64,000 nucleotides of DNA from an uncultured Bacteroidia bacterium (GTDB lineage: Bacteria > Bacteroidota > Bacteroidia > Bacteroidales > UBA932): NCBI GenBank assembly GCA_902773925.1, contig CACYGI010000001.1, positions 372,001 through 436,000 of the forward strand, written 5' to 3'. The notes under the pieces were generated by a model. That model was not told where the DNA came from. It searched no databases and was given only the letters and a program-made list of their open reading frames with translations. The number at the start of each line of letters is the position of its first letter. The first letter of the stretch is position 1. Positions 35,788-43,281 of the stretch are shown here, piece by piece. The position numbers and the translations under genes were made by a program.

Positions 35788-37458
35788 ATGAGAAAGCTGA
35801 TCATTACTTCCATCTGCATCCTCCTCTGCCTGACCGCCTGCCAGGAGCAGAATCTGCAACCCGTCGAAAAGCCTTTGACGGTTCGCGCGACAATTGAAAA
35901 TCTCGATACCCGTACCGCCCTTCAGCCCGAGGACAATATGTATAAGGTTGTATGGATGACGGGTGACCAGATAACCGTTACCGACGGCGGCCGCAGCGCC
36001 GTTTACGGGGTCAGTGCCGGCGGATCGTCCGTGGCGGATCTCGAGATTGTCAGCGGCCCGACAGATATCTTCGGCGAAGGCAGCTTGGCATATTACCCTT
36101 CGTCGCTCGCAACCGGGTCGATACCCGCTTTCCAGACCTGGGCCGAGGGTGCCGTGGTCGAGGTGCCGATGGCTGCTTCTGCCATCACTTCGGATATGGT
36201 ATTCCACAATCTGTGCGGAATGATCCGCCTTGATATCTCGACCGCCCTCGAAGGGGTCGAGGTGGATCGCATCGTGGCATTTGCCGACCAGCCGATGAGC
36301 GGACAGTTTACCATTCACGATGACCGTGCCGTAATTACCCAGGGCAATGAAGGCGTGCAGCTGCGTTGCCCGGCCGTGCCTTTGGGCGCAGAGCCCACAT
36401 CATTCTACATCAACGTCCCGGCCGATTCATATACCGGCCTGGTGATATCCGTCTTCGATACGCGCGGCCGTGCGCAGGTCATCCGTCTCAAGGAAGGCGC
36501 CGTATATACCGTCCGCCGCAGCGAAGTCTGTCCCATCACGCTCGTGGCCAATGATTTTGAAACAGTGCCACTGCAGGGAGCGCAACTGCGCCCGGGTCAG
36601 GATTTCAACCAGATGGTCAAACGGCTTACCGGCACCCGCCGCACGGTGACGGACGCGGATTCGGTATTGAAGCGGATCGTGTTCGAGACAGGTTCGCGGG
36701 TATCTTCCGGCCTGCGTGCCGATGCTTTCGATTCGCAGTGGCCCGTCTGGATCAATTACAATGAAGGCCAGAGGCTCATCACTGTTTCCACGCCGGCTGA
36801 TTATTTCCAGGCAAACAAGATATCGGCATTTATGTTCGCCCACCTGGAGTCTCTCGAGGCCATCGAAAACCTCGGCTCCCTGAATACGGACGGGGCGATA
36901 ACGATGAATGGAATGTTCTCCTACTGCGGTTCGCGCAGCACAACGATGGATATGGACGTAAGCCACTTCAACACTTCGTCGGTGACCACGTTCTATCAGA
37001 TGTTCTATTACTGCAAGTCGCTCAGCAGCCTTGATATGACAGGCTGGGATACCTCGAAGGGAGTATCTTTCAACTATATGTTCTATTCGTGCAGCAGCCT
37101 GCCCGTCCTTGACCTGAGCAGCTTCTCGCTTGCCTCTGTCCCGGACAAGAACGGACTGACATATATGTTCAGCCGGATTCCATACCTGAGAGAGATGCGT
37201 CTTGGCCCCGCTTTCCAGATGACGCCTTCCGCTACGCCCAGCAGTTTCTTCCTAGCCTCGTCGGATGCCGTGGGCGTGAGGACCGCGTCAATGGCGGATC
37301 GACTTACGATCCACTGTACTGCGGCCGCCGCCAACTGGCTGTGCAGGACCAACCTGCGCTGGATCAAGAGCGGCTACAAGATAGGCGCTCCGAAGGATGT
37401 CGAATTCCTTGACCGGGAGACCGGCGAGCCGATAACGGTCATCTGGGGAGCTGACTAA
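35788..37458 (+). CDS. Surface lipoprotein with fimbrillin-like N-terminus and DUF285 (BspA-type) repeats
   Basis: 556 residues from ATG 35788, chosen over ATG 35782 because the Shine-Dalgarno-like AAGGGGG (35774-35780) is then seven bases away. Lipobox LTAC (C18) followed by QEQN. The N-terminal part (about 25-265) reads as fimbrillin-like (MYKVVWMTGDQITVTDGG, YYPSSLATG, FHNLCGMIRLDIS). Residues about 335-450 contain repeats of the DUF285/BspA type (MNGMFSYC, TFYQMFYYCKSLSSLDMTGW, FNYMFYSCSSLPVLDLSSF). Such proteins are exposed on the outer surface. Co-transcribed with the preceding fusion lipoprotein. Role in adhesion or peptide display is inferred. Confidence 0.83.
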   Translation: MRKLIITSICILLCLTACQEQNLQPVEKPLTVRATIENLDTRTALQPEDNMYKVVWMTGDQITVTDGGRSAVYGVSAGGSSVADLEIVSGPTDIFGEGSLAYYPSSLATGSIPAFQTWAEGAVVEVPMAASAITSDMVFHNLCGMIRLDISTALEGVEVDRIVAFADQPMSGQFTIHDDRAVITQGNEGVQLRCPAVPLGAEPTSFYINVPADSYTGLVISVFDTRGRAQVIRLKEGAVYTVRRSEVCPITLVANDFETVPLQGAQLRPGQDFNQMVKRLTGTRRTVTDADSVLKRIVFETGSRVSSGLRADAFDSQWPVWINYNEGQRLITVSTPADYFQANKISAFMFAHLESLEAIENLGSLNTDGAITMNGMFSYCGSRSTTMDMDVSHFNTSSVTTFYQMFYYCKSLSSLDMTGWDTSKGVSFNYMFYSCSSLPVLDLSSFSLASVPDKNGLTYMFSRIPYLREMRLGPAFQMTPSATPSSFFLASSDAVGVRTASMADRLTIHCTAAAANWLCRTNLRWIKSGYKIGAPKDVEFLDRETGEPITVIWGAD

Positions 37459-37461
37459 AAT

Positions 37462-37497
37462 AAAACAGGAGCCCGTAGCGGACTCCTGTTTTGTTTT
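37462..37497. terminator. Hairpin terminator after the lipoprotein pair
   Basis: Arms 37462-37474 and 37480-37492 pair over 13 positions with one mismatch, five-base loop, followed by GTTTT. The A-rich left flank may let it serve the convergent gene at 37512 too. Confidence 0.82.
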
Positions 37498-37511
37498 CCT
37501 CAAAAGAGCTG

Positions 37512-38066
37512 TTAGAGCTTGATGCGGATACCGCCAAGGACGATACCCTGCTCGCCGAAGCCGGCCTCTGCAAATACGCAGAAATTGCGGCCGAACTCAA
37601 GACCGATCGGAGATACCTGGAAGTTGACGAACCAACCCGAATCGTTTGCATCTACCATTGATGCGAGGGTAGCACCGACTGCGAGTTTCGAATACATATT
37701 GAAGCCGTTGGTGCGGAGCCAGTGGAGCTTCATACCCGGCATAAGGGTGTAGTAGCGGCACTCAAAGTTCTCAGCAGCACCGTTGGGAACACCTGCCTTT
37801 GCGGTAGTGTGCTGATAGACACCGCTCAGACCGAACGAGAAATACTTGTTCGTGCGGAAATAGAGATCTGCCGAGATAGGGCCGATGAACTTTGCGTCCT
37901 GGAGAACGTACTCAGGGTTTTCAGCGCCGGCAGCGAAAATGACAGCGGAGAGAATCTGGGAGTTCGACAGTGCACCGTAAGATACGGAAATCTCTGTTTT
38001 GTAGTTCTGTGCGCTTGCTCCGAAAGTGATGAGCATAGCGGCGATTGCAACAAGAATTTTCTTCAT
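37512..38066 (-). CDS. Secreted protein, probable outer-membrane beta barrel
   Basis: 184 residues from the ATG at 38066, which begins a clear signal peptide (MKKILVAIAAMLITFGASAQ); the longer ORF start at 38114 would precede it with an unrelated stretch and overlap the promoter. The mature part has alternating strands with aromatic ends (TEISVSYGALSNSQ, ADLYFRTNKYFSFGLSGVYQH, CRYYTLMPGMKLHWL, NMYSKLAVGATLA, NFQVSPIGLEFGRNFCVFAEAGF). Resembles outer-membrane-protein beta-barrel domains common in Bacteroidetes. Function not recognised. Divergent from the sensor operon. Confidence 0.8.
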   Translation of the reverse strand: MKKILVAIAAMLITFGASAQNYKTEISVSYGALSNSQILSAVIFAAGAENPEYVLQDAKFIGPISADLYFRTNKYFSFGLSGVYQHTTAKAGVPNGAAENFECRYYTLMPGMKLHWLRTNGFNMYSKLAVGATLASMVDANDSGWFVNFQVSPIGLEFGRNFCVFAEAGFGEQGIVLGGIRIKL

Positions 38067-38096
38067 ACTACAGGTTATTGGATTTTTTTTGCGCAG

Positions 38097-38104
38097 CAAA
38101 GGTA
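38097..38104 (-). promoter_or_regulatory. Candidate -7 box for the secreted barrel-like protein
   Basis: Minus strand TACCTTTG, 30 bases before the ATG at 38066, and only nine bases from the -33 element of the divergent sensor-operon promoter. Confidence 0.45.
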
Positions 38105-38113
38105 TAAAAATCA

Positions 38114-38144
38114 TTTGAATTCAGTTCGAATCGTGTTATATTTG
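38114..38144 (+). promoter_or_regulatory. Promoter of the redox-sensor operon
   Basis: TTTG at 38114-38117, a 19-base spacer, and TATATTTG at 38137-38144, a very good consensus match, 28 bases before the first ATG. Confidence 0.75.
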
Positions 38145-38172
38145 TACAATAAGAAACAGTAAAACCACGATT

Positions 38173-38517
38173 ATGAAGATAAAAGAAATTGCCAAACTCC
38201 TGGACGGCCGCATCCTCGGCTGCCAGGACAATTTTGAAATGGAATTCCACAAAGCCTTTTCGTCAGATCTGATGAGCGACGTCCTCAAAGTATCGTTCGA
38301 TGATACATTGCTCATCACCGGCCTTTGCAACAACCAGACTATGCGTACGGCTGATATGGCCGACGTATCGGTTGTCATTATCGGTAGGGACAAGAGGGCT
38401 GACGAGGAGATGCTTTCCCTGGCTGAGGATAGCGGCATCACCATCATCGAGAGTCCCTACAGCCTGTTTAAAATCAGCGGCATCCTCTTCAGTGTGGGGA
38501 TTAAGCCGCTTTATTGA
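38173..38517 (+). CDS. DRTGG-domain protein, first copy
   Basis: 114 residues forming a single DRTGG-like domain (KIKEIAKLLDGRILGC, AFSSDLMSDVLKVSFDDTLLITGL, ADMADVSVVIIGRDKRADEEML, ITIIESPYSLFKISGIL). DRTGG domains occur beside CBS domains and in phosphotransacetylase-like proteins and are thought to bind ligands or mediate interactions; the function is unknown. It opens an operon also containing a second DRTGG protein (40287). Its stop lies nine bases before the next ATG. Confidence 0.8.
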   Translation: MKIKEIAKLLDGRILGCQDNFEMEFHKAFSSDLMSDVLKVSFDDTLLITGLCNNQTMRTADMADVSVVIIGRDKRADEEMLSLAEDSGITIIESPYSLFKISGILFSVGIKPLY

Positions 38518-38525
38518 CGTTGTTT

Positions 38526-38942
38526 ATGCATTACAGTTTCGATATAGAAAGAGGCAATTTTACAGACGCGGGCCACGCATCGGCCAGCGTCAAGCGTACG
38601 CTCAAGCAGCTTGACGTCGCTCCAGCCAGCATCAAGCGCATCGTAGTCGCGCTCTACGAGGCGGAGATCAATGCCGTCGCGCACGCCTATGGCGGCAAGA
38701 TTGACGTGGAGATTGACCCCGAAAAGATAGTCATGGTCGTGGCCGACGAAGGCCCCGGCATACCCAATGTTGACCTGGCGATGACCGAAGGCTGGTCCAC
38801 CGCTTCGCAGAAAGTCCGCGAGATGGGCTTCGGCGCCGGTATGGGTCTTCCCAATATCAAGAAAAATACCGACGAACTCAAGATCGACACCAGGATCGGC
38901 GTGGGCACCACGCTGACGATGACCGTCTATCTCAATTCATAG
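38526..38942 (+). CDS. Anti-sigma-type HATPase (GHKL) protein
   Basis: 138 residues from ATG 38526; an upstream TTG at 38514 overlaps the preceding stop and is less likely. GHKL motifs: N-box EAEINAVAHAYGG, G1 DEGPGIPN, G2 GFGAGMGLPNIKK. The size and the order match serine-protein kinases of the RsbW/SpoIIAB type rather than full histidine kinases; there is no phospho-acceptor His domain. Similar proteins sit beside hydrogenase-like sensors in Thermotoga and clostridia. The partner could be the adjacent hydrogenase-like protein or a sigma factor. Eight bases lie before the next start. Confidence 0.87.
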   Translation: MHYSFDIERGNFTDAGHASASVKRTLKQLDVAPASIKRIVVALYEAEINAVAHAYGGKIDVEIDPEKIVMVVADEGPGIPNVDLAMTEGWSTASQKVREMGFGAGMGLPNIKKNTDELKIDTRIGVGTTLTMTVYLNS

Positions 38943-38949
38943 CAGTCAG

Positions 38950-40290
38950 ATGGCTCAAGAGACTTACTTCCACCATTCGCTCAAGATCAACGACTACCTC
39001 TGCACGGGCTGCTCTTCCTGCATCCGCGCGTGTCCGACGGCCGCCCTGCGCATCCGCGACGGCAAGGTCATCCTCTCGGACAACAAGTGCGTTGACTGCG
39101 GCGAATGTATGCGTACGTGTCCCAGTCGGGCCATCTACGTCAAGCAGGACGATTTTCAGCTGATGGACAACTTCAAGTACCGCGTGGCGCTCGTCCCGGT
39201 CACGTTCATCGCCCAGTTTGAAAGCCGTTACAAGACCAAAGCCATATATTCTTGCCTGCGCGAGCTCGGTTTTACGCACATCTACGAGGTGGAGCACGGC
39301 ACCAAGTTCCTCGCCAGGCTGTACCGCCAGTATATGGCGGACCACCCGGAGATCCGCACGTTCATCTCGCCCTACTGCCCGGCGGTCATCCGCCTGATAC
39401 AGGTGAGATTCCCTTCGCTGGTGGACAACATTATCCCGCTCAAGTCGCCTCTTGACGTGGCGGCGCGCGTGATCCTGCGCCAGCTGATGGCCGAAGGAGT
39501 CAGCCGGGGGAGCATCGGTATATTCTATGTCACTCCCTGCGCGGCCAAGATCGCATCCGTCAAGAGCCCTGTCAGCGGTCAGGATACGTGCATCGCCGGG
39601 GTGATCAATATGGACTTCCTCTACAACAAGGTCAAACTCCTGCTCAAGAATGCCGGAAAGGATGCGGTTGCAGTCAATCATTCGCTTACCGGCAAGGATA
39701 TCCTGTGGCCTGTTACGGGCGGCGAGTCAGCCCTTTTCAGCGAGTCGAGCTTCGCTGTCGACGGCCTTGCGAACGTCATCGAATTTCTCGAAAACCTCGA
39801 AGATGAAAATATCGACGTACCCGGCCTGGTCGAGATGCGTATCTGCGACCAGAGCTGTATGGGCGGCCCGCTGACGGTCAACAACCGTTTCGTGGCCCGC
39901 AACCGTCTCGAGAAGAGGGCGCAGCTGGTCGATCGGGTGCTGCGCATCCGCAAGGAGGATCCGACCCTGGACAATCCCGAGTTTACTGACGACCTTGCAA
40001 AGCAGCTGGTCATTCCGGCCATCAAGCCCCGTTCGATGCTCAAGCTCTCTGACGACTTTTCCACCGCATTCCGTATGGCCGAGGAGATGAAGCGGCTCGA
40101 AAAAGCTCTTCCCGGTATCAACTGTGCGGCCTGCGGCGCTCCGACCTGTGCGGCATTTGCCGAAGACGTGGTCCGCGGCGAGGCCGATATCGACGGCTGC
40201 GTATTCGCGGACATCCGCAACAATCCCCCGGATGCCCTTCGCAAAGTGTGGGGAGAAAGATTGGACAATCAAAATACGACTACCAAATGA
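38950..40290 (+). CDS. Sensory-type [FeFe]-hydrogenase homolog (HydS-like, group C/D type)
   Basis: 446 residues. Two N-terminal [4Fe-4S] motifs (C18, C21, C24, C28; C47, C50, C53, C57), a hydrogenase large-subunit-like core, and a C-terminal four-cysteine Fe-S domain (CAACGAPTC, C392, C395, C400, with C417). In the core the cysteines expected to hold an H-cluster appear retained: L1 SPYCPAV (C143), L2 VTPCAAK (C197), L3 ICDQSC (C299, C303). The proton-relay cysteine that precedes the L1 ligand in HydA is Tyr142. The rest of the motifs are diverged. This pattern is known from putative sensory hydrogenases. No PAS or kinase domain is fused; the ATPase proteins are separate neighbours. Its stop overlaps the next gene (ATGA). 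Confidence 0.87.
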   Translation: MAQETYFHHSLKINDYLCTGCSSCIRACPTAALRIRDGKVILSDNKCVDCGECMRTCPSRAIYVKQDDFQLMDNFKYRVALVPVTFIAQFESRYKTKAIYSCLRELGFTHIYEVEHGTKFLARLYRQYMADHPEIRTFISPYCPAVIRLIQVRFPSLVDNIIPLKSPLDVAARVILRQLMAEGVSRGSIGIFYVTPCAAKIASVKSPVSGQDTCIAGVINMDFLYNKVKLLLKNAGKDAVAVNHSLTGKDILWPVTGGESALFSESSFAVDGLANVIEFLENLEDENIDVPGLVEMRICDQSCMGGPLTVNNRFVARNRLEKRAQLVDRVLRIRKEDPTLDNPEFTDDLAKQLVIPAIKPRSMLKLSDDFSTAFRMAEEMKRLEKALPGINCAACGAPTCAAFAEDVVRGEADIDGCVFADIRNNPPDALRKVWGERLDNQNTTTK

Positions 40291-40616
40291 TACTCAAAGA
40301 CATTATCGAAAGACTCAACCTCAAGTGCCTCAACGAGGCCAATCTGGACGCCGAGGTAAGCGGCGCATATTCTTCGGACCTGCTCAGCGACGTGATGGGC
40401 AATGCCCGCAGCGGCCAGGTCTGGATTACGATGCAGACGCACAAGAACGTCACGGCCATCGCTTCGCTCAAGGATATTCCGGCCGTCATCATCGTCCGTA
40501 ACGGCGAGCCCGACGCAGATATGCTCGAGCACGCAAAGGAAGAGGATATCTGCATTCTGGTGAGTTCTGAGCCTACTTTCCAGGTCTGCGGCAAGCTTTA
40601 CGAGCTGATAAAGTAA
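40287..40616 (+). CDS. DRTGG-domain protein, second copy
   Basis: 109 residues from ATG 40287, overlapping the stop of the hydrogenase-like gene by four bases; a start at 40248 is not needed. Same single-domain architecture as the 38173 gene (LKDIIERLNLKCLN, AYSSDLLSDVMGNARSGQVWITMQ, HKNVTAIASLKDIPAVIIVRNG, DICILVSSEPTFQVCGKLY). The two copies are clearly diverged, which suggests they have different partners or act as a heteromer. Six bases separate it from the PHP gene. Confidence 0.82.
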   Translation: MILKDIIERLNLKCLNEANLDAEVSGAYSSDLLSDVMGNARSGQVWITMQTHKNVTAIASLKDIPAVIIVRNGEPDADMLEHAKEEDICILVSSEPTFQVCGKLYELIK

Positions 40617-40622
40617 GCGACC

Positions 40623-41354
40623 ATGCCGAAGTTCCGCGCGGATATGCATATCCATTCCGTGCTCTCTCCCTGCGGCGATATTGAGATGAGCCCCTCGGCC
40701 ATCGTCGCCAAGGCCAAAGAGAAAGGACTGGACATCATCGGACTGACCGACCACAACAGCACCCTCAATGCGGAGGTGACCCGCCGCCTTGGGGAGCGGT
40801 GTGGCCTGCACGTGCTGATGGGAGCCGAGGTGACCACCTCCGAGGAGGTGCACTGTCTCGGTTTCATGCCAGACGCGGAGAGACTTCACGAGTTTCAGAA
40901 GTTCTTGGATTCGCGCGTGATATTTTTCGCCAACGATCCGGATAAGTTCGGCTATCAGTTCGTCGTGGACGAAGAGGAGAATGTCCTGGACGAGGTCCCG
41001 CACCTGTTGATCAATGCGCTCAACCTCTCGATGGAGGAGATGCAGCGCAAGGTCTATGAGCTGGGCGGCATTTTCATCCCGGCCCACGTGGACCGCAGCA
41101 CGTTCAGCATCAGCAGCCAGCTGGGATTCGTGCCGGACCGCCTGAAGTTCCACGCCCTCGAGCTGAGCTACTACGCACGGGGCCACGAATTCCTCGACAA
41201 GTGTCCCTGGTTTGCCGATTTCAACTACATCCAGAGCTCGGACGCGCATTTCATTGACGATATCGGCAAGATATGCAGCGTGCTGGAGATGGAGTCATTC
41301 AGTTTTGAAAATTTCAAAAACGCCCTCCGACAGGGAGAGGCGGTGATATTATAG
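40623..41354 (+). CDS. PHP-domain metal-dependent phosphoesterase-like protein
   Basis: 243 residues. Metal-binding PHP motifs: DMHIHS (D7, H9, H11) at the start, LTDHN, GAEVTTSEEVH, PAHVDRS, and SSDAHF. The metal ligands of the family look complete, so it is probably an active phosphatase or phosphoesterase. PHP proteins of this size are annotated as phosphoesterases acting on small phosphorylated compounds. Here the setting suggests it acts in signalling, perhaps turning over a phosphorylated partner of the HATPase proteins, but no direct evidence is visible. Seven bases precede the next ATG. Confidence 0.85.
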   Translation: MPKFRADMHIHSVLSPCGDIEMSPSAIVAKAKEKGLDIIGLTDHNSTLNAEVTRRLGERCGLHVLMGAEVTTSEEVHCLGFMPDAERLHEFQKFLDSRVIFFANDPDKFGYQFVVDEEENVLDEVPHLLINALNLSMEEMQRKVYELGGIFIPAHVDRSTFSISSQLGFVPDRLKFHALELSYYARGHEFLDKCPWFADFNYIQSSDAHFIDDIGKICSVLEMESFSFENFKNALRQGEAVIL

Positions 41355-41361
41355 CCCTGTT

Positions 41362-41895
41362 ATGAAGACCCTCGACCTGCATATCATAGACATCGTTCAC
41401 AATTCACTCCGTGCCGGCGCCTCGCGCATCGTCATCGAGATGGAGGATCTCGAGACGCAGGACCGCCTTTCGATCAAGATCATCGACAATGGCTGCGGAA
41501 TGCCGCAGGATATGATAGATGCCATCAACGACCATTTCTACAGCTGCCGCAAGGAGCGCAAGATAGGTATGGGCATCGCGCTGCTCAAATACCATTCGCA
41601 GATATGCAACGGTAATTTCTACCTCAAGTCGAAAGTGGGCGAGGGGACGGAGATATACGCCTCGTATCAGCGGTCGCACATCGACCTGCAGCCCCGCGGC
41701 GACCTCTCGGGCTGCTTTGCCAACTTCATCTGCCAGTATTCGGACCGCGAATTCGTGATCCGCTACATAATGGATGAGGATACTTTCGAACTGACCACTT
41801 CCGATGTCAAGGAGGTCTTCGAAGGCATCGAGCTCAACAATTACGAGATCATAAAGAGTCTCACGGAACTGATTCACGAGAATATCGGATATTGA
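41362..41895 (+). CDS. GHKL ATPase / histidine-kinase-like ATP-binding protein
   Basis: 177 residues. GHKL motifs: IVHNSLRAGAS (N-box), IIDNGCGMP (G1), IGMGIALLKYHS (G2). No phospho-acceptor histidine domain or sensor domain is seen. The C-terminal half (about 110-177) is not recognised. A second ATPase in the same operon, different from the 38526 gene, also occurs in the equivalent Thermotoga/clostridial hydrogenase clusters. The stop is one base from the radA start, so radA may belong to the same transcript. Confidence 0.84.
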   Translation: MKTLDLHIIDIVHNSLRAGASRIVIEMEDLETQDRLSIKIIDNGCGMPQDMIDAINDHFYSCRKERKIGMGIALLKYHSQICNGNFYLKSKVGEGTEIYASYQRSHIDLQPRGDLSGCFANFICQYSDREFVIRYIMDEDTFELTTSDVKEVFEGIELNNYEIIKSLTELIHENIGY

Positions 41896-41896
41896 T

Positions 41897-43279
41897 ATGG
41901 CAGCAAAACCCAAATCTCTCTGGTACTGTACCTCCTGCGGCGCCGAAGCCCCCAAATGGATGGGCCGCTGCCCCGCCTGCGGCGAGTGGAATACGATGGT
42001 CGAGGCTCCGGCCGAAAAGGCCTCGAAGTCCCCTGCCGGCCGCACTCGCGGACTTCTGGCGGCCGAGGCTGCCCGCCCGCAGCGTCTGGACGAGGTCTCG
42101 GGCGCGGAGGAGCTGCGTTTCCGCCTCGGCAACGGTGAGCTGGACCGCATCCTGGGCGGCGGGATGGTCGAAGGTTCGATGGTGCTTATCGGAGGCGAGC
42201 CGGGTATCGGCAAATCCACCCTCTCGTTGCAGATACCTCTGCAGTGCGGCGGACTTTCCACCCTGTACGTATCGGGCGAGGAGAGCCTCAAGCAGATAAA
42301 GCTTCGCGCGCAGCGACTCGGCGGCAACGCCGAAAACTGCCTCGTGCTGAGCGAGACACTGCTCGAGAATATTATCGAGCGTGCCCGTGAAGTCAATCCC
42401 AGGCTGCTCATAGTCGATTCGATCCAGACCATCTACAGCGAGGCCCTTGAGTCTTCGGCCGGGAGCGTGTCGCAGGTGCGCGAATGCGCTGCCGCCCTGC
42501 TGCGTTTTGCCAAGGAGACGGCCACGGCGGTCATTCTCATCGGGCATATCACCAAGGACGGTACCATCGCCGGACCGAAGGTGCTGGAGCACATAGTCGA
42601 TGTGGTGCTTCAGTTCGAAGGCGATACCAAGGGCGCGTACCGTATCCTGCGCAGCATCAAGAACCGCTTCGGCTCGACGGACGAGCTGGCCGTGTATGAG
42701 ATGACTTCCGCAGGTCTGAGGGAGGTTTCCAATCCTTCCGAGCTGCTGATCCCGATGCATCAGGAGGACCTGAGCGGCGTGGCTATAGGCGCGATGATGG
42801 ACGGCACCCGGCCGTTCCTCATTGAGTTGCAGGCTCTGGTAAGTACGGCGGCTTACGGTACTCCGCAGCGTTCGGCTACGGGATTTGACGGCCGCAGGCT
42901 CAATATGCTGCTGGCCGTGCTCGAGAAGCGGGCCGGATTCAAGCTGGCCGCAAAGGACGTGTTTCTCAATATTGCCGGAGGCCTTCGCGTGAGCGACCCT
43001 TCGTGCGACCTGGCCATCGTGGCGGCGATCCTCTCATCCAATTTCGACCTCTACATTTCGCCCAAGACCTGCTTTGCAGCGGAAGTGGGCCTCAGCGGAG
43101 AGATCCGCCCCGTGCCGCAGGTCGAGCGCCGCATCGCCGAGGCAGAGAAGCTTGGATTTACAAAGATTTACGTCTCCTCATTCAATAAGGACGCCGCGCT
43201 TGCGCGCAAGAAAAACGGCCACATCGAGATTGTGACCGTTTCAGATATTGCCGCTCTTTGCAGGCAATTGTTCCAGTAG
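41897..43279 (+). CDS. radA: DNA repair protein RadA (Sms)
   Basis: 460 residues. N-terminal zinc finger (CTSCGAEAPKWMGRCPACGEW), Walker A GEPGIGKSTLSLQI, the RadA-specific KNRFGSTDELAVYEM motif, and a C-terminal Lon-protease-like domain (inactive in RadA) with FLNIAGGLRVSDPSCDLA. A branch-migrating helicase-like ATPase in recombination. Intact. It follows the ATPase gene by one base, and a secreted peptidase gene converges two bases past its stop. Confidence 0.97.
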   Translation: MAAKPKSLWYCTSCGAEAPKWMGRCPACGEWNTMVEAPAEKASKSPAGRTRGLLAAEAARPQRLDEVSGAEELRFRLGNGELDRILGGGMVEGSMVLIGGEPGIGKSTLSLQIPLQCGGLSTLYVSGEESLKQIKLRAQRLGGNAENCLVLSETLLENIIERAREVNPRLLIVDSIQTIYSEALESSAGSVSQVRECAAALLRFAKETATAVILIGHITKDGTIAGPKVLEHIVDVVLQFEGDTKGAYRILRSIKNRFGSTDELAVYEMTSAGLREVSNPSELLIPMHQEDLSGVAIGAMMDGTRPFLIELQALVSTAAYGTPQRSATGFDGRRLNMLLAVLEKRAGFKLAAKDVFLNIAGGLRVSDPSCDLAIVAAILSSNFDLYISPKTCFAAEVGLSGEIRPVPQVERRIAEAEKLGFTKIYVSSFNKDAALARKKNGHIEIVTVSDIAALCRQLFQ

Positions 43280-43281
43280 TA

